DNA from: Methylobacillus sp. MM3
GTDB lineage: Bacteria > Pseudomonadota > Gammaproteobacteria > Burkholderiales > Methylophilaceae
NCBI RefSeq assembly: GCF_001645185.1
Contig: NZ_LXTQ01000001.1
Coordinates: 682,001-746,000 of the forward strand
Length of the DNA stretch: 64,000 nucleotides
Direction: 5' to 3'
The position numbers and the translations under genes are program-made. This document shows, in pieces, positions 9,442-17,247 of the stretch. Within the stretch, counting starts at the first letter, position 1. Every line of letters starts with the position of its first letter. The notes below the pieces were generated by a model, which saw only the letters and a program-made list of their open reading frames with translations, had not been told where the DNA came from and made no database searches.

Positions 9442-10422
9442 TCACTCATCCGCCCTGGAATCGGTCGATATGCTTACCAGCCTGTCATTCCCCGATTCCG
9501 CCCCCCACACTTCTTTGGCCCGTCCCGCCAATTGCCGCACCCGGGCTCCTTCGCGATCCGAAGGAAAACTCTTGAATGTTTCGCTCACCGGATCGAACCG
9601 TATCAATGCGTTGCTAACAAAATCGGTGAGCCATACCTTATCTTGCTCATCGACCCAGACGGCATAGGCTTGCGCTTTTCCCGGCAGCTTCCATTCGCGC
9701 CATGCGCGGGTGGCAGGGTCGTATCTTCCGACCTGGCCGGTATTCCAGTAGCTGACCCAGAGCTTTCCCTTGGAGTCGGACCAGATGCGCCGGGCGCCCT
9801 GGCGGGCAGTGGGCGGTTCGATGACGGTGGCGGCACCGGTTTCAAGATTGACATGCGCAATGTGATTGCCGGCGAGCGAGGCGTAATAGATTTCTCCGGC
9901 GGGCGTCGTCGTGATGCCGTAAGGCCCGACGCCGCGAGGGGCTTTCCAGACTTTCATCATTCCGGTGGCGGGCTCCAGCCGTCCGTAAAAACCGCTTTGC
10001 CCGGTAAACCATACCCGTCCGCGTTGATCGAAAGTGAGCGTATTCAGATTGGCGTCGGCGGCCTCCTTCGGAAGCGCCCACGTTCTTACCGATCGGCTGC
10101 CGGCATCGACACGGACAATGGCGTTGAGCCCGCTGTCGGTCATCCAGACGGCATTGTCGGGGCCGATGATCACGCCGTGAGGGGCGGAATCGTCGCCGAG
10201 GGGGATTTCGTCAACCTTGCCGGACTTGGGGTCCAGCATTCCCAGCTTGCCGGTTTTCTGCGCGGTGTAATAGATGGGGCCATTTGCGGGTGCCGCCGCC
10301 ACATCGTGCGGATGCGAGCCGCTCGTCACCGCAAAATAGCTGGGATCGGCAGCGATGGCGCCGGGGGCCTGAGTGAGAAAAGCGAGAGCAAACAACAGGA
10401 ACGTCAGGTTGCGGATAGCCAT
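9442..10422 (-). CDS. Vgb-like (virginiamycin B lyase family) secreted beta-propeller
   Basis: A 326-residue exported protein (signal peptide ending near AIA-A) made of seven-bladed propeller repeats such as PHDVAAAPANGPIYYTAQ, PHGVIIGPDNAVWMTDSG and PYGITTTPAGEIYYAS, the pattern of the Vgb/SMP-30-like streptogramin lyase family. The best matching repeats hold the conserved HDV/HGV residues near the central channel. Most environmental members have no proven antibiotic lyase activity, and nothing here suggests resistance; a periplasmic lactonase or binding role is as likely. It stands alone. Confidence 0.7.
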   Translation of the reverse strand: MAIRNLTFLLFALAFLTQAPGAIAADPSYFAVTSGSHPHDVAAAPANGPIYYTAQKTGKLGMLDPKSGKVDEIPLGDDSAPHGVIIGPDNAVWMTDSGLNAIVRVDAGSRSVRTWALPKEAADANLNTLTFDQRGRVWFTGQSGFYGRLEPATGMMKVWKAPRGVGPYGITTTPAGEIYYASLAGNHIAHVNLETGAATVIEPPTARQGARRIWSDSKGKLWVSYWNTGQVGRYDPATRAWREWKLPGKAQAYAVWVDEQDKVWLTDFVSNALIRFDPVSETFKSFPSDREGARVRQLAGRAKEVWGAESGNDRLVSISTDSRADE

Positions 10423-10447
10423 GGCTGTCTCCTAGTTCAGTGCTCAA

Positions 10448-10630
10448 TCATTTGTTGAGTCCCGCCTGCCATGTTGGAAGTTCCCATGGCGGGCAGCAAA
10501 CATATGCTCGAAATAGTTCGAACTCACCTGGTTCATGGTGGTCCATCAAAATGTGCAGGTACCCTGGGGATGATCCAGGTAGAAACGACACTTGATCCAT
10601 GTTTGTTGTAAGTGGATTCTGATCGCTCAT
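10448..10630 (-). CDS. Small hypothetical protein
   Basis: A 60-codon reading frame beginning MSDQNPLTTN with AAGAAAGGA directly before the ATG. It has two adjacent cysteines (YVCCPPWELP) and no recognised domain. The frame can be extended to 10708. It could be chance; I list it because it fills an otherwise empty stretch of about 400 bases and has a possible ribosome binding site. Confidence 0.3.
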   Translation of the reverse strand: MSDQNPLTTNMDQVSFLPGSSPGYLHILMDHHEPGEFELFRAYVCCPPWELPTWQAGLNK

Positions 10631-10825
10631 TCCTTTCTTGCATATGGGCAATATTTCGTTGGCCTCACAAATTCTGCATTCCTGTGCGTGACTACACCGA
10701 GTGCGCAATTTCTACCGATATTCCGCTTGAATTCATGACACGCGCTCCTGATTTTTATCTTTGCAGGCACCCATGCATACGCACAGCTGAATCTATCTTT
10801 TAATTCTTCAGCAAGGAGAACCAAG

Positions 10826-11191
10826 ATGAACCAGGCATATGCTTTTACAAACACGCCATTAAAGGCATCGGACATGATCGACACAGACGTGGTCAGTCCG
10901 CAAGGCGACAGTCTCGGAGAGGTCAGGGAAGTCGTTATCGACCCCAATAGCGGCCGCGTCGCTTATGCCGTGATATCGTTCGGCGGTTTTCTCGGCGTAG
11001 GAGAAAAACTCTTCGCAATTCCTTTCAAGGCGCTCACATACAACTGGACCGAAAACGAATATGTTCTTGATATTCCCAAGGAACGATTGGAGGAGGCACC
11101 CGGATTCGACGAGGATGACTGGCCTACGATGTCCGAGCAGTGGAACCGCGATGTGCACAAGTATTACGAGCTTCCGCCGTATTGGGAATAG
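10826..11191 (+). CDS. PRC-barrel domain protein
   Basis: A 121-residue soluble protein. Residues 11-80 form a PRC-barrel (KASDMIDTDVVSPQGDSLGEVREVVIDPNSGRVAYAVISFGGFLG then KLFAIPFKAL), a small beta-barrel found in photosynthetic reaction centre H subunits, RimM and many stress proteins. The acidic C-terminal half ends with DVHKYYELPPYWE. Such proteins are common near membrane or stress genes and have no assigned reaction. AAGGAG lies just before the ATG. Promoter elements are not obvious. Confidence 0.82.
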   Translation: MNQAYAFTNTPLKASDMIDTDVVSPQGDSLGEVREVVIDPNSGRVAYAVISFGGFLGVGEKLFAIPFKALTYNWTENEYVLDIPKERLEEAPGFDEDDWPTMSEQWNRDVHKYYELPPYWE

Positions 11192-11315
11192 CCAAACTTC
11201 CGGTCACGCACCAGGAAAGCTGGATATAGAAAATATTTTTAAACCTGTGCTCTTGCAAGCCTTCCTCGGTGATTAAGGGCCATTCACAAAAAATACTTGC
11301 GACAAACCCGAAGTA

Positions 11316-11705
11316 CTATCTTGTTGAGTGGCCTTGCGTTTCGGCCTCATTCGCTTTCGTGCTGGGTGGCGCGGTTGCCGTGCCGGCCGGGGAATGCGCT
11401 TCCGAGGCTTCGAGCGGCTGGGATGACGCCGGGATGATCGGCGACACATACGGCCCGGGGTCGGCGCAAGGCGCAGTGGTTTCCGGCTGCGGGACTGCCT
11501 TTCCAGCCGTCTTGAGGCGTTCGTGATATTTGGCGGCCGTCCGGTCCATCGCCAGGCAAAGCTGATAGGCGCCGACCTTGTTGGTCCATGCATTCTTTGC
11601 TGCAATTTCAGCGGCCTTTGCCTTGTCTTCCTTTGTCGGTGGCGGCAATTGCGCGAAAGCAGTCGGGGTGAACAGGATGACGATCAGGGCAGCAGCAAAA
11701 CGCAT
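11316..11705 (-). CDS. Hypothetical periplasmic protein
   Basis: A 129-residue protein with a signal peptide (MRFAAALIVILFTPTAFA-Q). The mature part begins with a charged helix (KEDKAKAAEIAAKNAWTNKVGAYQLCLAMDRTAAKYHERLK) with one Cys, a second Cys follows (APCADPGPYV), and the tail is low-complexity, rich in Pro, Ala, Ser and Thr. The two cysteines could form a disulfide. I do not recognise the family. It lies 103 bases upstream of the pqq-linked DHODH-like gene in gene order and is transcribed the same way, but joining the operon is uncertain. Confidence 0.6.
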   Translation of the reverse strand: MRFAAALIVILFTPTAFAQLPPPTKEDKAKAAEIAAKNAWTNKVGAYQLCLAMDRTAAKYHERLKTAGKAVPQPETTAPCADPGPYVSPIIPASSQPLEASEAHSPAGTATAPPSTKANEAETQGHSTR

Positions 11706-11792
11706 GACAGCTCCTTCGCACGATTGATCTCGATCCGAGAATACTAGCTTATCGCTTTCCGGCGTTCTGTGGGAAAGCGCGCCTCTTCCCTA

Positions 11793-12689
11793 TCAGCGAT
11801 ATCCGACGCTGTTCGCAAGCAATTGCGCATTGATGCTTTTCACCAGCCCCGGCCCCGACTGCACCATGCCCGTATAAACCTGCAGCAGCGCCGCGCCCGC
11901 ATCCAGCCTTTCCTGCGCATCCCGGGCAGTATGTATGCCGCCCACCGAGATCACCGGTATCTCATCCCACAAGGCGTTCGCAAATCGTTCCAGTGCGGCA
12001 AGCCTTGCCGATTTATCGCCCTTGCCCTCTCCGCTCAATATCAAGCCGTCGAAACCGTGTTCGCGCACGCAATCGATCAAGTCTGCGGTATGGCCCCGCC
12101 CCTGATCGATTTTTACGGCTATCGGTACACGGCGCCCGTCCATCGAGGCCAGCGCCCACCGCTCACGCTTGATCGCGGAAAAAACAACGTGAAGCAGGGC
12201 ACGGTTTTCAGGCAGGTGCAGGTCGGGGCCCGCGCGCACGCCGAGGTTGAGGGTGATGTAATCCGCATATCGCCATAGCTTTTGCAGGCAATCCAGATAA
12301 TCCATGGGAATCTGCTTCAGCGGGGTTGCGCGATTCATGCTGATACTGACGCCCAGCGGGATCGGACGCGGTGCGCGATAGCTTGCCAGACGCTGCATGA
12401 CCGCCATGAGCCCGGGGCTGCGGCCGGGCTCCGGGCGGGGAATGACCGATCCGATCTCGGCAAAGCCGAAACCCAGGCCGGGCAATGCGGGGTACAGTGT
12501 TCCGCGTTTGTCGAAACCGGCCGCCAGACCTACCGGCGAAGGAAACGACAAGCCCATGACGGTGCGGCGCAGCCCGGGCGGAGGCGATGCGGATTCAAAT
12601 GCTCCCGCCATGCGGATGGATGCAGCGGCCAGCTTGCGTGCATAAGGCGCGCCGAATCTGCCCGCCAGCGTGGAGAACGTTTCATACAT
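11793..12689 (-). CDS. Dihydroorotate dehydrogenase-like flavoprotein in the pqq operon
   Basis: A 298-residue TIM-barrel flavoprotein related to class 2 dihydroorotate dehydrogenase. FMN-site segments are recognisable: VGLAAGFDKRG, IGSVIPRPEPG, VPIAVKIDQGR, ISVGGI near the end. But the strand that carries the catalytic Ser in PyrD (NxSSPNT) reads LNLGVRAGPDLHLPEN, and GVNIGKN reads GVSISMNR. So it probably does not make orotate; a different oxidoreductase is likely. The start I chose, ATG 12689, overlaps the serC stop; ATG 12698 and TTG 12710 are alternatives. It is last in the pqq run, which hints at a role with PQQ or its enzymes, but that is inference. Confidence 0.7.
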   Translation of the reverse strand: MYETFSTLAGRFGAPYARKLAAASIRMAGAFESASPPPGLRRTVMGLSFPSPVGLAAGFDKRGTLYPALPGLGFGFAEIGSVIPRPEPGRSPGLMAVMQRLASYRAPRPIPLGVSISMNRATPLKQIPMDYLDCLQKLWRYADYITLNLGVRAGPDLHLPENRALLHVVFSAIKRERWALASMDGRRVPIAVKIDQGRGHTADLIDCVREHGFDGLILSGEGKGDKSARLAALERFANALWDEIPVISVGGIHTARDAQERLDAGAALLQVYTGMVQSGPGLVKSINAQLLANSVGYR

Positions 12690-13776
12690 ACGCGGCATGC
12701 TCCATTGCAAATACGTCCATGAAAGCCGCGAGCGCGACTACGCCTTCGTCCGGCATCGCGTTGTAGAGGCTGGCGCGAATGCCGCCGATCATCGAATGTC
12801 CCTTGAGGTTAATCAGCCCGCGTTTCGCCGCCTCTTCAAGGAATCGCGGCGTAAGCGACTCATCGGAGAGCGTGAAACAGACATTGACCCGCGAACGATG
12901 CTCGGACTCGACCGGGCAGCGGTAAAAGCCTTCGCTCTTTTCGATAGCCCGATAAACCAGCCGGCTGCGGCGCAGGCTGTTCTGCTCCATCGCGGCTATC
13001 CCGCCTTGCTCTTCCACCCAGCCGAACACCAGCTCGGCCAGGTAAATCGAAAACGTCACCGGTGTATTGAGCAACGAATTGGCGTCGTTCTGCATGCGGT
13101 AGTCGAATACCATTGGCGTGGCCGGACGCGCCCGCCCGAGCAAATCTTCGCGCACGATCACCACGGTAAAACCTGCCGGGCCGATATTCTTCTGCGAGCT
13201 GGCATAGATCACCCCATAGCGGCTGACATCCAGCGGGCGACTGAGAAAATCCGAGGTCATATCGACGACCAGCGGCACCTTGCCGGTCTCCGGCACATAA
13301 TGAAACTGCACGCCGTTGGCGGTTTCGTTGCTGGTGTAGTGGCAATAGGCAGTTTTGGAATAGACCTGCAACTCATGCTGCATCGGCATGCGGTTGAAAT
13401 CGCTGCCGCGGCTGCTGCCGGCGACATTCACCAGGCAGTAGCGGCGGCCCTCGGTAATGGCGCGGCGCGACCAGTGGCCCGTTTCCAGATAGTCGGCACG
13501 CCGGTTGTCGCCGAGCAGGTTCAGCGGCACCAATGAAAACTGCGCCGAAGCGCCGCCGTGCATGAAAAGGATGCGGTAGTTGTCGGGCACGTCGAGCAGT
13601 TTGCGCAACCTGTCCTGCGCGCGTTGCTGTATGGCCTTGAAGTCGTCGCCGGTAAACGGCATTTCAAGCAGCGAAAACCCGTGTCCCTTCCAGTCGAGGA
13701 ATTCGCGCTGCGCCTGTTCCAGCACTTGGGCCGGCATCATGCCCGGACCGGCGGCGAAGTTGTAGACGCCGGACAT
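12682..13776 (-). CDS. serC: Phosphoserine aminotransferase
   Basis: A PLP enzyme of 364 residues that forms 3-phosphoserine from 3-phosphohydroxypyruvate in serine synthesis (and acts in one PLP route). The family traits are the N-terminal YNFAAGPGMMPAQVLEQAQRE, the glycine-rich FMHGGASAQFS, and the lysine in IYASSQKNIGPAGF that binds PLP. Its ATG overlaps the stop of the PuuD-like gene (TGATG) and its end overlaps the DHODH-like gene, so it is fully embedded in the pqq run. serC in such a place is unusual; it may supply serine for C1 assimilation, but that is inference. Confidence 0.93.
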   Translation of the reverse strand: MSGVYNFAAGPGMMPAQVLEQAQREFLDWKGHGFSLLEMPFTGDDFKAIQQRAQDRLRKLLDVPDNYRILFMHGGASAQFSLVPLNLLGDNRRADYLETGHWSRRAITEGRRYCLVNVAGSSRGSDFNRMPMQHELQVYSKTAYCHYTSNETANGVQFHYVPETGKVPLVVDMTSDFLSRPLDVSRYGVIYASSQKNIGPAGFTVVIVREDLLGRARPATPMVFDYRMQNDANSLLNTPVTFSIYLAELVFGWVEEQGGIAAMEQNSLRRSRLVYRAIEKSEGFYRCPVESEHRSRVNVCFTLSDESLTPRFLEEAAKRGLINLKGHSMIGGIRASLYNAMPDEGVVALAAFMDVFAMEHAAYV

Positions 13777-14279
13777 CAGCCGAACAGCGCCGAGCCGTGC
13801 GAGCTAGCAGCCATGAAGAACAGCAGCGGGATCGACAGCATGGTGTTGGTGCGCGACGACAAGTGCGTGATGCGCGAGCAGCGCACGCGCTCCTCTACCG
13901 TCGCGGGGACGAAACCGAGCAGCTTTTGCTGGTGAGGCCAGAGCACCAGCCACAAATTGGCCAGCATCAGCGTGCCGATCCAGAAGCCGGTGCCGATCAC
14001 CGCGAAATAGCCGTTGAGCGCGAGCGCATCCACCAGCCAGCCGCGCTGCCACAGCATCATCACGCCTGTCACCCAGGCGATGATAGAGGCATAGCGGAAC
14101 GTGCCGTGTTCGCGGTTGAGTACGGCCATGAAGGCGCTGCTTTCCGTGCTGACCAGATCGTCCCGGGTCAAGGGACGATAAGTCGGCCGTTGCACCACGC
14201 TGGCGTAGTTGTGGCCGACCCAGATCAACGCGGCGATGAAATGCGCCCAGCGCATCGTGAAATCGAAGGCGTGTTCCAT
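13776..14279 (-). CDS. PuuD-like (urate oxidase N-terminal family) membrane protein
   Basis: A 167-residue membrane protein with about four helices. It starts MRWAHFIAALIWVGHNYASVVQRPTYRPL, the pattern of the PuuD / Urate_ox_N family (His in a first helix, then W.G..Y...VQ.P), and a later helix reads IGTGFWIGTLMLANLWLVLWPHQQKLLGF. Conserved histidines suggest heme binding as in that family. It lacks the C-terminal cytochrome c part of PuuD and is half the length of the family's usual membrane domain. GGAGGG lies right before the ATG. In the pqq operon it may take electrons from a PQQ enzyme; this is a guess. Confidence 0.65.
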   Translation of the reverse strand: MEHAFDFTMRWAHFIAALIWVGHNYASVVQRPTYRPLTRDDLVSTESSAFMAVLNREHGTFRYASIIAWVTGVMMLWQRGWLVDALALNGYFAVIGTGFWIGTLMLANLWLVLWPHQQKLLGFVPATVEERVRCSRITHLSSRTNTMLSIPLLFFMAASSHGSALFG

Positions 14280-14280
14280 C

Positions 14281-14382
14281 TCACCCTCCGGTCACGAGCT
14301 GCCGTACGAGCAGATACAGCACCAGCGTCAGCAGCAGACCGCAGACGATGGTGCCGGTCGCGGTATCGAAAGGCACTTTCAT
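14281..14382 (-). CDS. 33-residue single-pass membrane peptide in the pqq operon
   Basis: A 34-codon frame between pqqE and the PuuD-like gene. Its ATG overlaps the pqqE stop (ATGA), and its end carries the GGAGGG that serves the next gene. Residues 11-26 are one membrane helix (TIVCGLLLTLVLYLLV) with Cys14; the N-terminus is MKVPFDTATG and the tail RQLVTGG. Such tight coupling on both sides argues that it is translated. It could be a small subunit of the PuuD-like membrane protein. I know of no named family. Confidence 0.7.
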   Translation of the reverse strand: MKVPFDTATGTIVCGLLLTLVLYLLVRQLVTGG

Positions 14383-15518
14383 CGCCCGACTCCCGCAGCC
14401 GCACCTGCCAGGCGCGGAATCAACGGCTTGGGCTCATGCGGCTTGCTGGCGCGGCTGATCGCCATCTCGATCACGTGATGGTGTGGCGACTTGGCGCAGG
14501 CCGGATCGGTGTTGGCCGCATCACCGGTCAAAAGGAAGGCCTGGCAGCGGCAGCCGCCGAAGTCTTTTTCCTTCTCGTCGCAGGTGCGGCAGGGTTCGGC
14601 CATCCACGTGTCGCCGCGAAATTTCTGGAACAGCGGCGATTCGTCCCACAGCCATTGCAGGCTGTGCTCGCGCACCGTGGGAAATTCCAGCCCCTCGATC
14701 ACGCGCACTTCCTGGCACGGCAACGCCGCGCCATCGGGCGCGATGGTGAGGTGGATCGTGCCCCAGCCGTTCATGCAGGCCTTGGGGCGCGTCTCGAAGT
14801 AATCCGGGATCACAAAGTAAATCGTCATCTTGCCGCCGAGGCGTTCGCGCGCCCGGTTGACCGCGGCTTCGGCGCGCTCCAGCTGCTCGCGCGTCGGCAG
14901 CAGTTCGTCGCGATTGAGCAGCGCCCAGTTGTAATACTGGATGTTGGCGAATTCGAGGTAATCCACACCGATGTCTTCCGCCAGCGCGAGGATTTCCTCC
15001 ACCTGGTCGATGTTCTGCCGGAACACCGGCACATTGAGCACCATGGGGAAACCTTCCGCCTTGATGCGCTTCGCCACCTCCAGCTTGAGATCGTGCGCGC
15101 GGGCACCGACCAATCTGTCGGTGAGTGCGCGCTCGGCGGATTGCAGGCTGAGCTGAATCTGCTTCAGCCCGACTTCTTTCAGTTTTTTCAGGCGTTCCGG
15201 TGTCAGGCCGACGCCCGAGGTAATCAGGTTGGTGTAGTAACCCAGGCGTTCGGCCTCTTCGACCAGTTCTTCGATATCGTCGCGCAGCATGGGCTCGCCG
15301 CCGGAGAATCCCAGTTGCAGCGCACCCAGCTCGCGGCCGTCGCGCAATACCTGTTTCCACTCCTCGGTACTGAGTTCCTTGTCCGCGTATGTGTCGAAAT
15401 CCAGCGGGTTATTGCACCACACGCACTTGAGCGGGCAGCGATAAGTGAGCTCCAGCACCAGCCACATCGGCTTGCCCTGCCCGTCGAGGCTAACGACTTC
15501 TGATCCATCCTTTGGCAT
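14379..15518 (-). CDS. pqqE: PqqE, PqqA peptide cyclase (radical SAM)
   Basis: This enzyme joins the Glu and Tyr side chains of PqqA, the first step of PQQ formation. In the 379-residue product Cys28, Cys32 and Cys35 form the CX3CX2C radical SAM site in TYRCPLKCVWCNNP. The C-terminal SPASM part carries extra cysteines (ACMNGWG, LPCQEV, PCRTCDEKEKDFGGCRCQAF) for auxiliary clusters. The start at 15518 has GGAGACGG upstream inside pqqD, so the genes overlap by 29 bases; a longer frame reaches 15575. PqqD is the partner that presents PqqA. Confidence 0.95.
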   Translation of the reverse strand: MPKDGSEVVSLDGQGKPMWLVLELTYRCPLKCVWCNNPLDFDTYADKELSTEEWKQVLRDGRELGALQLGFSGGEPMLRDDIEELVEEAERLGYYTNLITSGVGLTPERLKKLKEVGLKQIQLSLQSAERALTDRLVGARAHDLKLEVAKRIKAEGFPMVLNVPVFRQNIDQVEEILALAEDIGVDYLEFANIQYYNWALLNRDELLPTREQLERAEAAVNRARERLGGKMTIYFVIPDYFETRPKACMNGWGTIHLTIAPDGAALPCQEVRVIEGLEFPTVREHSLQWLWDESPLFQKFRGDTWMAEPCRTCDEKEKDFGGCRCQAFLLTGDAANTDPACAKSPHHHVIEMAISRASKPHEPKPLIPRLAGAAAGVGR

Positions 15519-15783
15519 GTGCCGTCTCCAGAAATTTATTGATACCGGTTTCGATTTCACCCGCGCCGACGTCAACGAACAGCGCCTTCAATTCGTCCAC
15601 CATGCCGGCTACCGTGGTCTCGCCGTTACAGCGCTTGAGGATTTCCGCCGCGCTGCCGTTCAGCTTGATCACGCCCTCGGGATACAGCAGCACATGCGCG
15701 TCCTGTGTTTTTTCCCAGCGCAACAGGAACATCGGGCTAAGCGCAGGCTTATCCTGGGGCTGGAAGGTCAATTGTTCAGACAT
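15490..15783 (-). CDS. pqqD: PqqD, PqqA-binding chaperone
   Basis: A 97-residue protein of the PqqD family, which binds the PqqA precursor and delivers it to PqqE. Typical motifs are SPMFLLRWEKTQDAHVLLYPEGVIKLNGSAAEILKRC and the helical TVAGMVDELKALF. The ATG at 15783 follows TGGAG at good spacing; the frame remains open to 15861 but that part overlaps pqqA. It sits right after pqqA and overlaps pqqE, with pqqB and pqqC missing from between, unlike the common pqqABCDE order. Confidence 0.93.
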   Translation of the reverse strand: MSEQLTFQPQDKPALSPMFLLRWEKTQDAHVLLYPEGVIKLNGSAAEILKRCNGETTVAGMVDELKALFVDVGAGEIETGINKFLETAHAKGWIRSR

Positions 15784-15829
15784 GAGCGTTCTCCATGCGG
15801 GCGCGACACGGGGCCGCGCCCGGTATTGC

Positions 15830-15904
15830 TTAGCGTACGTAAACGTAGGCGGTGACTTCAAAACCCAGACGTACGTCGCAGAATGCCGGCTCGGACCATT
15901 TCAT
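15830..15904 (-). CDS. pqqA: PqqA, PQQ precursor peptide
   Basis: A 24-residue peptide, too short for most gene callers. It has the family pattern MKWSEPAF followed by the Glu16-x3-Tyr20 pair (EVTAY) whose side chains are joined and oxidised to make PQQ. AAAGGAG lies before the ATG. It leads the minus-strand pqq operon; the stop is 46 bases from the pqqD start. Confidence 0.93.
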   Translation of the reverse strand: MKWSEPAFCDVRLGFEVTAYVYVR

Positions 15905-16272
15905 TGTTGCTCTCCTTTTAAATTGAAAATTGACCATCGTTGGCGAGAATCGCCATAACAGGTGCAATTCTCATCAACACGAAACGGCAACTGCCGAATT
16001 CGCAGCGTCACTATGCGCCATGGCGGGCAATCGCCGGATCAGGGAAATACTGATAGAGCGATACGAAAATCGCTGATTCTCTATTAAGTAAATTCATGTT
16101 TTTTGAATATCTTGGACTTTCTTGACATGGATCAATTAAATTTAAAATAAAACATGCTAATAGGCTGATAAATATAGTTATTTATTAATTACAACCATTG
16201 TAGTCGATTTGCTCTCTCCGCAATATAGGATATGATAGTCTTATTTTTAAGTCGCACAGCGCCGCACAGGAA
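15905..16272. other. Divergent pqqA / radical SAM intergenic region
   Basis: A gap of 368 bases. The half next to the radical SAM gene is AT-rich and holds the FNR box listed separately. I see no reading frame or terminator in it; a pqqA promoter should lie in the left part but no clear -35/-10 pair stands out. Confidence 0.6.
16122..16135 (+). promoter_or_regulatory. FNR/Dnr-family site upstream of the radical SAM-ubiUVT run
   Basis: TTGACATGGATCAA matches TTGAT-N4-ATCAA with one change. The predicted class II -10 position (16158-16163) reads TAATAG preceded by TGC, an extended -10. The transcript would start near 16170, about 100 bases before the radical SAM ATG. The site fits anaerobic control of oxygen-independent ubiquinone synthesis. 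Confidence 0.85.
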
Positions 16273-17247
16273 ATGACCCAGAAAAACATCGATGTCACGC
16301 TCGCACACCGGCTGAACAGCTATGGGCAGGATTTGCTCAAACGTTACGGCGAGCGCGTGCACAAGATTGCGCTGGACGCGGGGTTCACCTGTCCCAATCG
16401 CGACGGAACCAAGGGCACCGGCGGCTGTACGTTCTGTAATAACGTGTCGTTCAGCCCGGCGGCGGATACGCGGCAAGCCGTCGTCGAGCAGATCGCACAG
16501 GCCAAGGCCAGGATTCACCGCCGCACGCGGGCCGATAAATTCATCGCCTACTTCCAGGCCTATACCAATACTTATGCCGATGTCGCTGAACTGGAAACCA
16601 TGTACCGCGACGCGCTCCAACAGCCCGGCATCATCGGCATTTCGGTCGGCACCCGGCCGGATTGCGTATCGGCCGAAGTGCTGGATCTGCTCAACCGCTT
16701 GCGTGGCGAAGGCCACGAGGTGTGGCTGGAGCTGGGATTGCAATCCGCCTTCGACGAATCGCTGGAGCGCGTGAACCGGGGCCATACCTTCGCCGAATAC
16801 CGCACCACGGCAATCGCGGCCCGGCAGCATGGCATTCCGCTGTGCACGCATCTCATCATCGGCCTGCCGGGCGAAACCGAACGGCATTACCACGCCACGC
16901 TGGATGCGGTGCTGGATGTCGGCGTTGACGGCCTCAAGCTGCATCCGCTGCACGTGGTCAAGCACACCATGCTCGCCTACCAGTGGCGGCGCGGCGGCTA
17001 CCAGCCGCTCACCAAGACGGACTATATCCGCATCGCCGCCGACCTGATCGAGCGCACGCCGCAAGACGTGATTTTTCATCGCGTCACCGCCACCGCCTCG
17101 CGCGACATTCTGCTGGCGCCGATGTGGTGCGCGGAAAAATGGAACGTGCTGAACGGCATCGAGCAGGAGCTTCGCCGACGCGGCACCCGGCAAGGCAGCC
17201 GGACAGGATTGTCTTTTGAAATGATCGAGGAATTACATGTCGCTTGA
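16273..17247 (+). CDS. YhcC-family (TIGR01212-type) radical SAM protein
   Basis: A 324-residue radical SAM enzyme. Near residue 38 lies FTCPNRDGTKGTGGCTFCNN, with the CX(n)CX2C cluster site typical of the YhcC family (first Cys far from the second pair). Later segments VGTRPDCVSAEVLDLL, VWLELGLQSAFDESL and CTHLIIGLPGETE are shared with this family and Elp3-like proteins. Its reaction is not known to me. It overlaps the ubiU start by 11 bases and lies behind the FNR site, so it is co-expressed with anaerobic ubiquinone genes; a link in function is suggested only by position. Confidence 0.88.
   Translation: MTQKNIDVTLAHRLNSYGQDLLKRYGERVHKIALDAGFTCPNRDGTKGTGGCTFCNNVSFSPAADTRQAVVEQIAQAKARIHRRTRADKFIAYFQAYTNTYADVAELETMYRDALQQPGIIGISVGTRPDCVSAEVLDLLNRLRGEGHEVWLELGLQSAFDESLERVNRGHTFAEYRTTAIAARQHGIPLCTHLIIGLPGETERHYHATLDAVLDVGVDGLKLHPLHVVKHTMLAYQWRRGGYQPLTKTDYIRIAADLIERTPQDVIFHRVTATASRDILLAPMWCAEKWNVLNGIEQELRRRGTRQGSRTGLSFEMIEELHVA

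Noticed and set aside
9442-10422. Antibiotic resistance gene (streptogramin lyase)
   Set aside because: The propeller fold is shared with many non-lyases and there is no resistance context.
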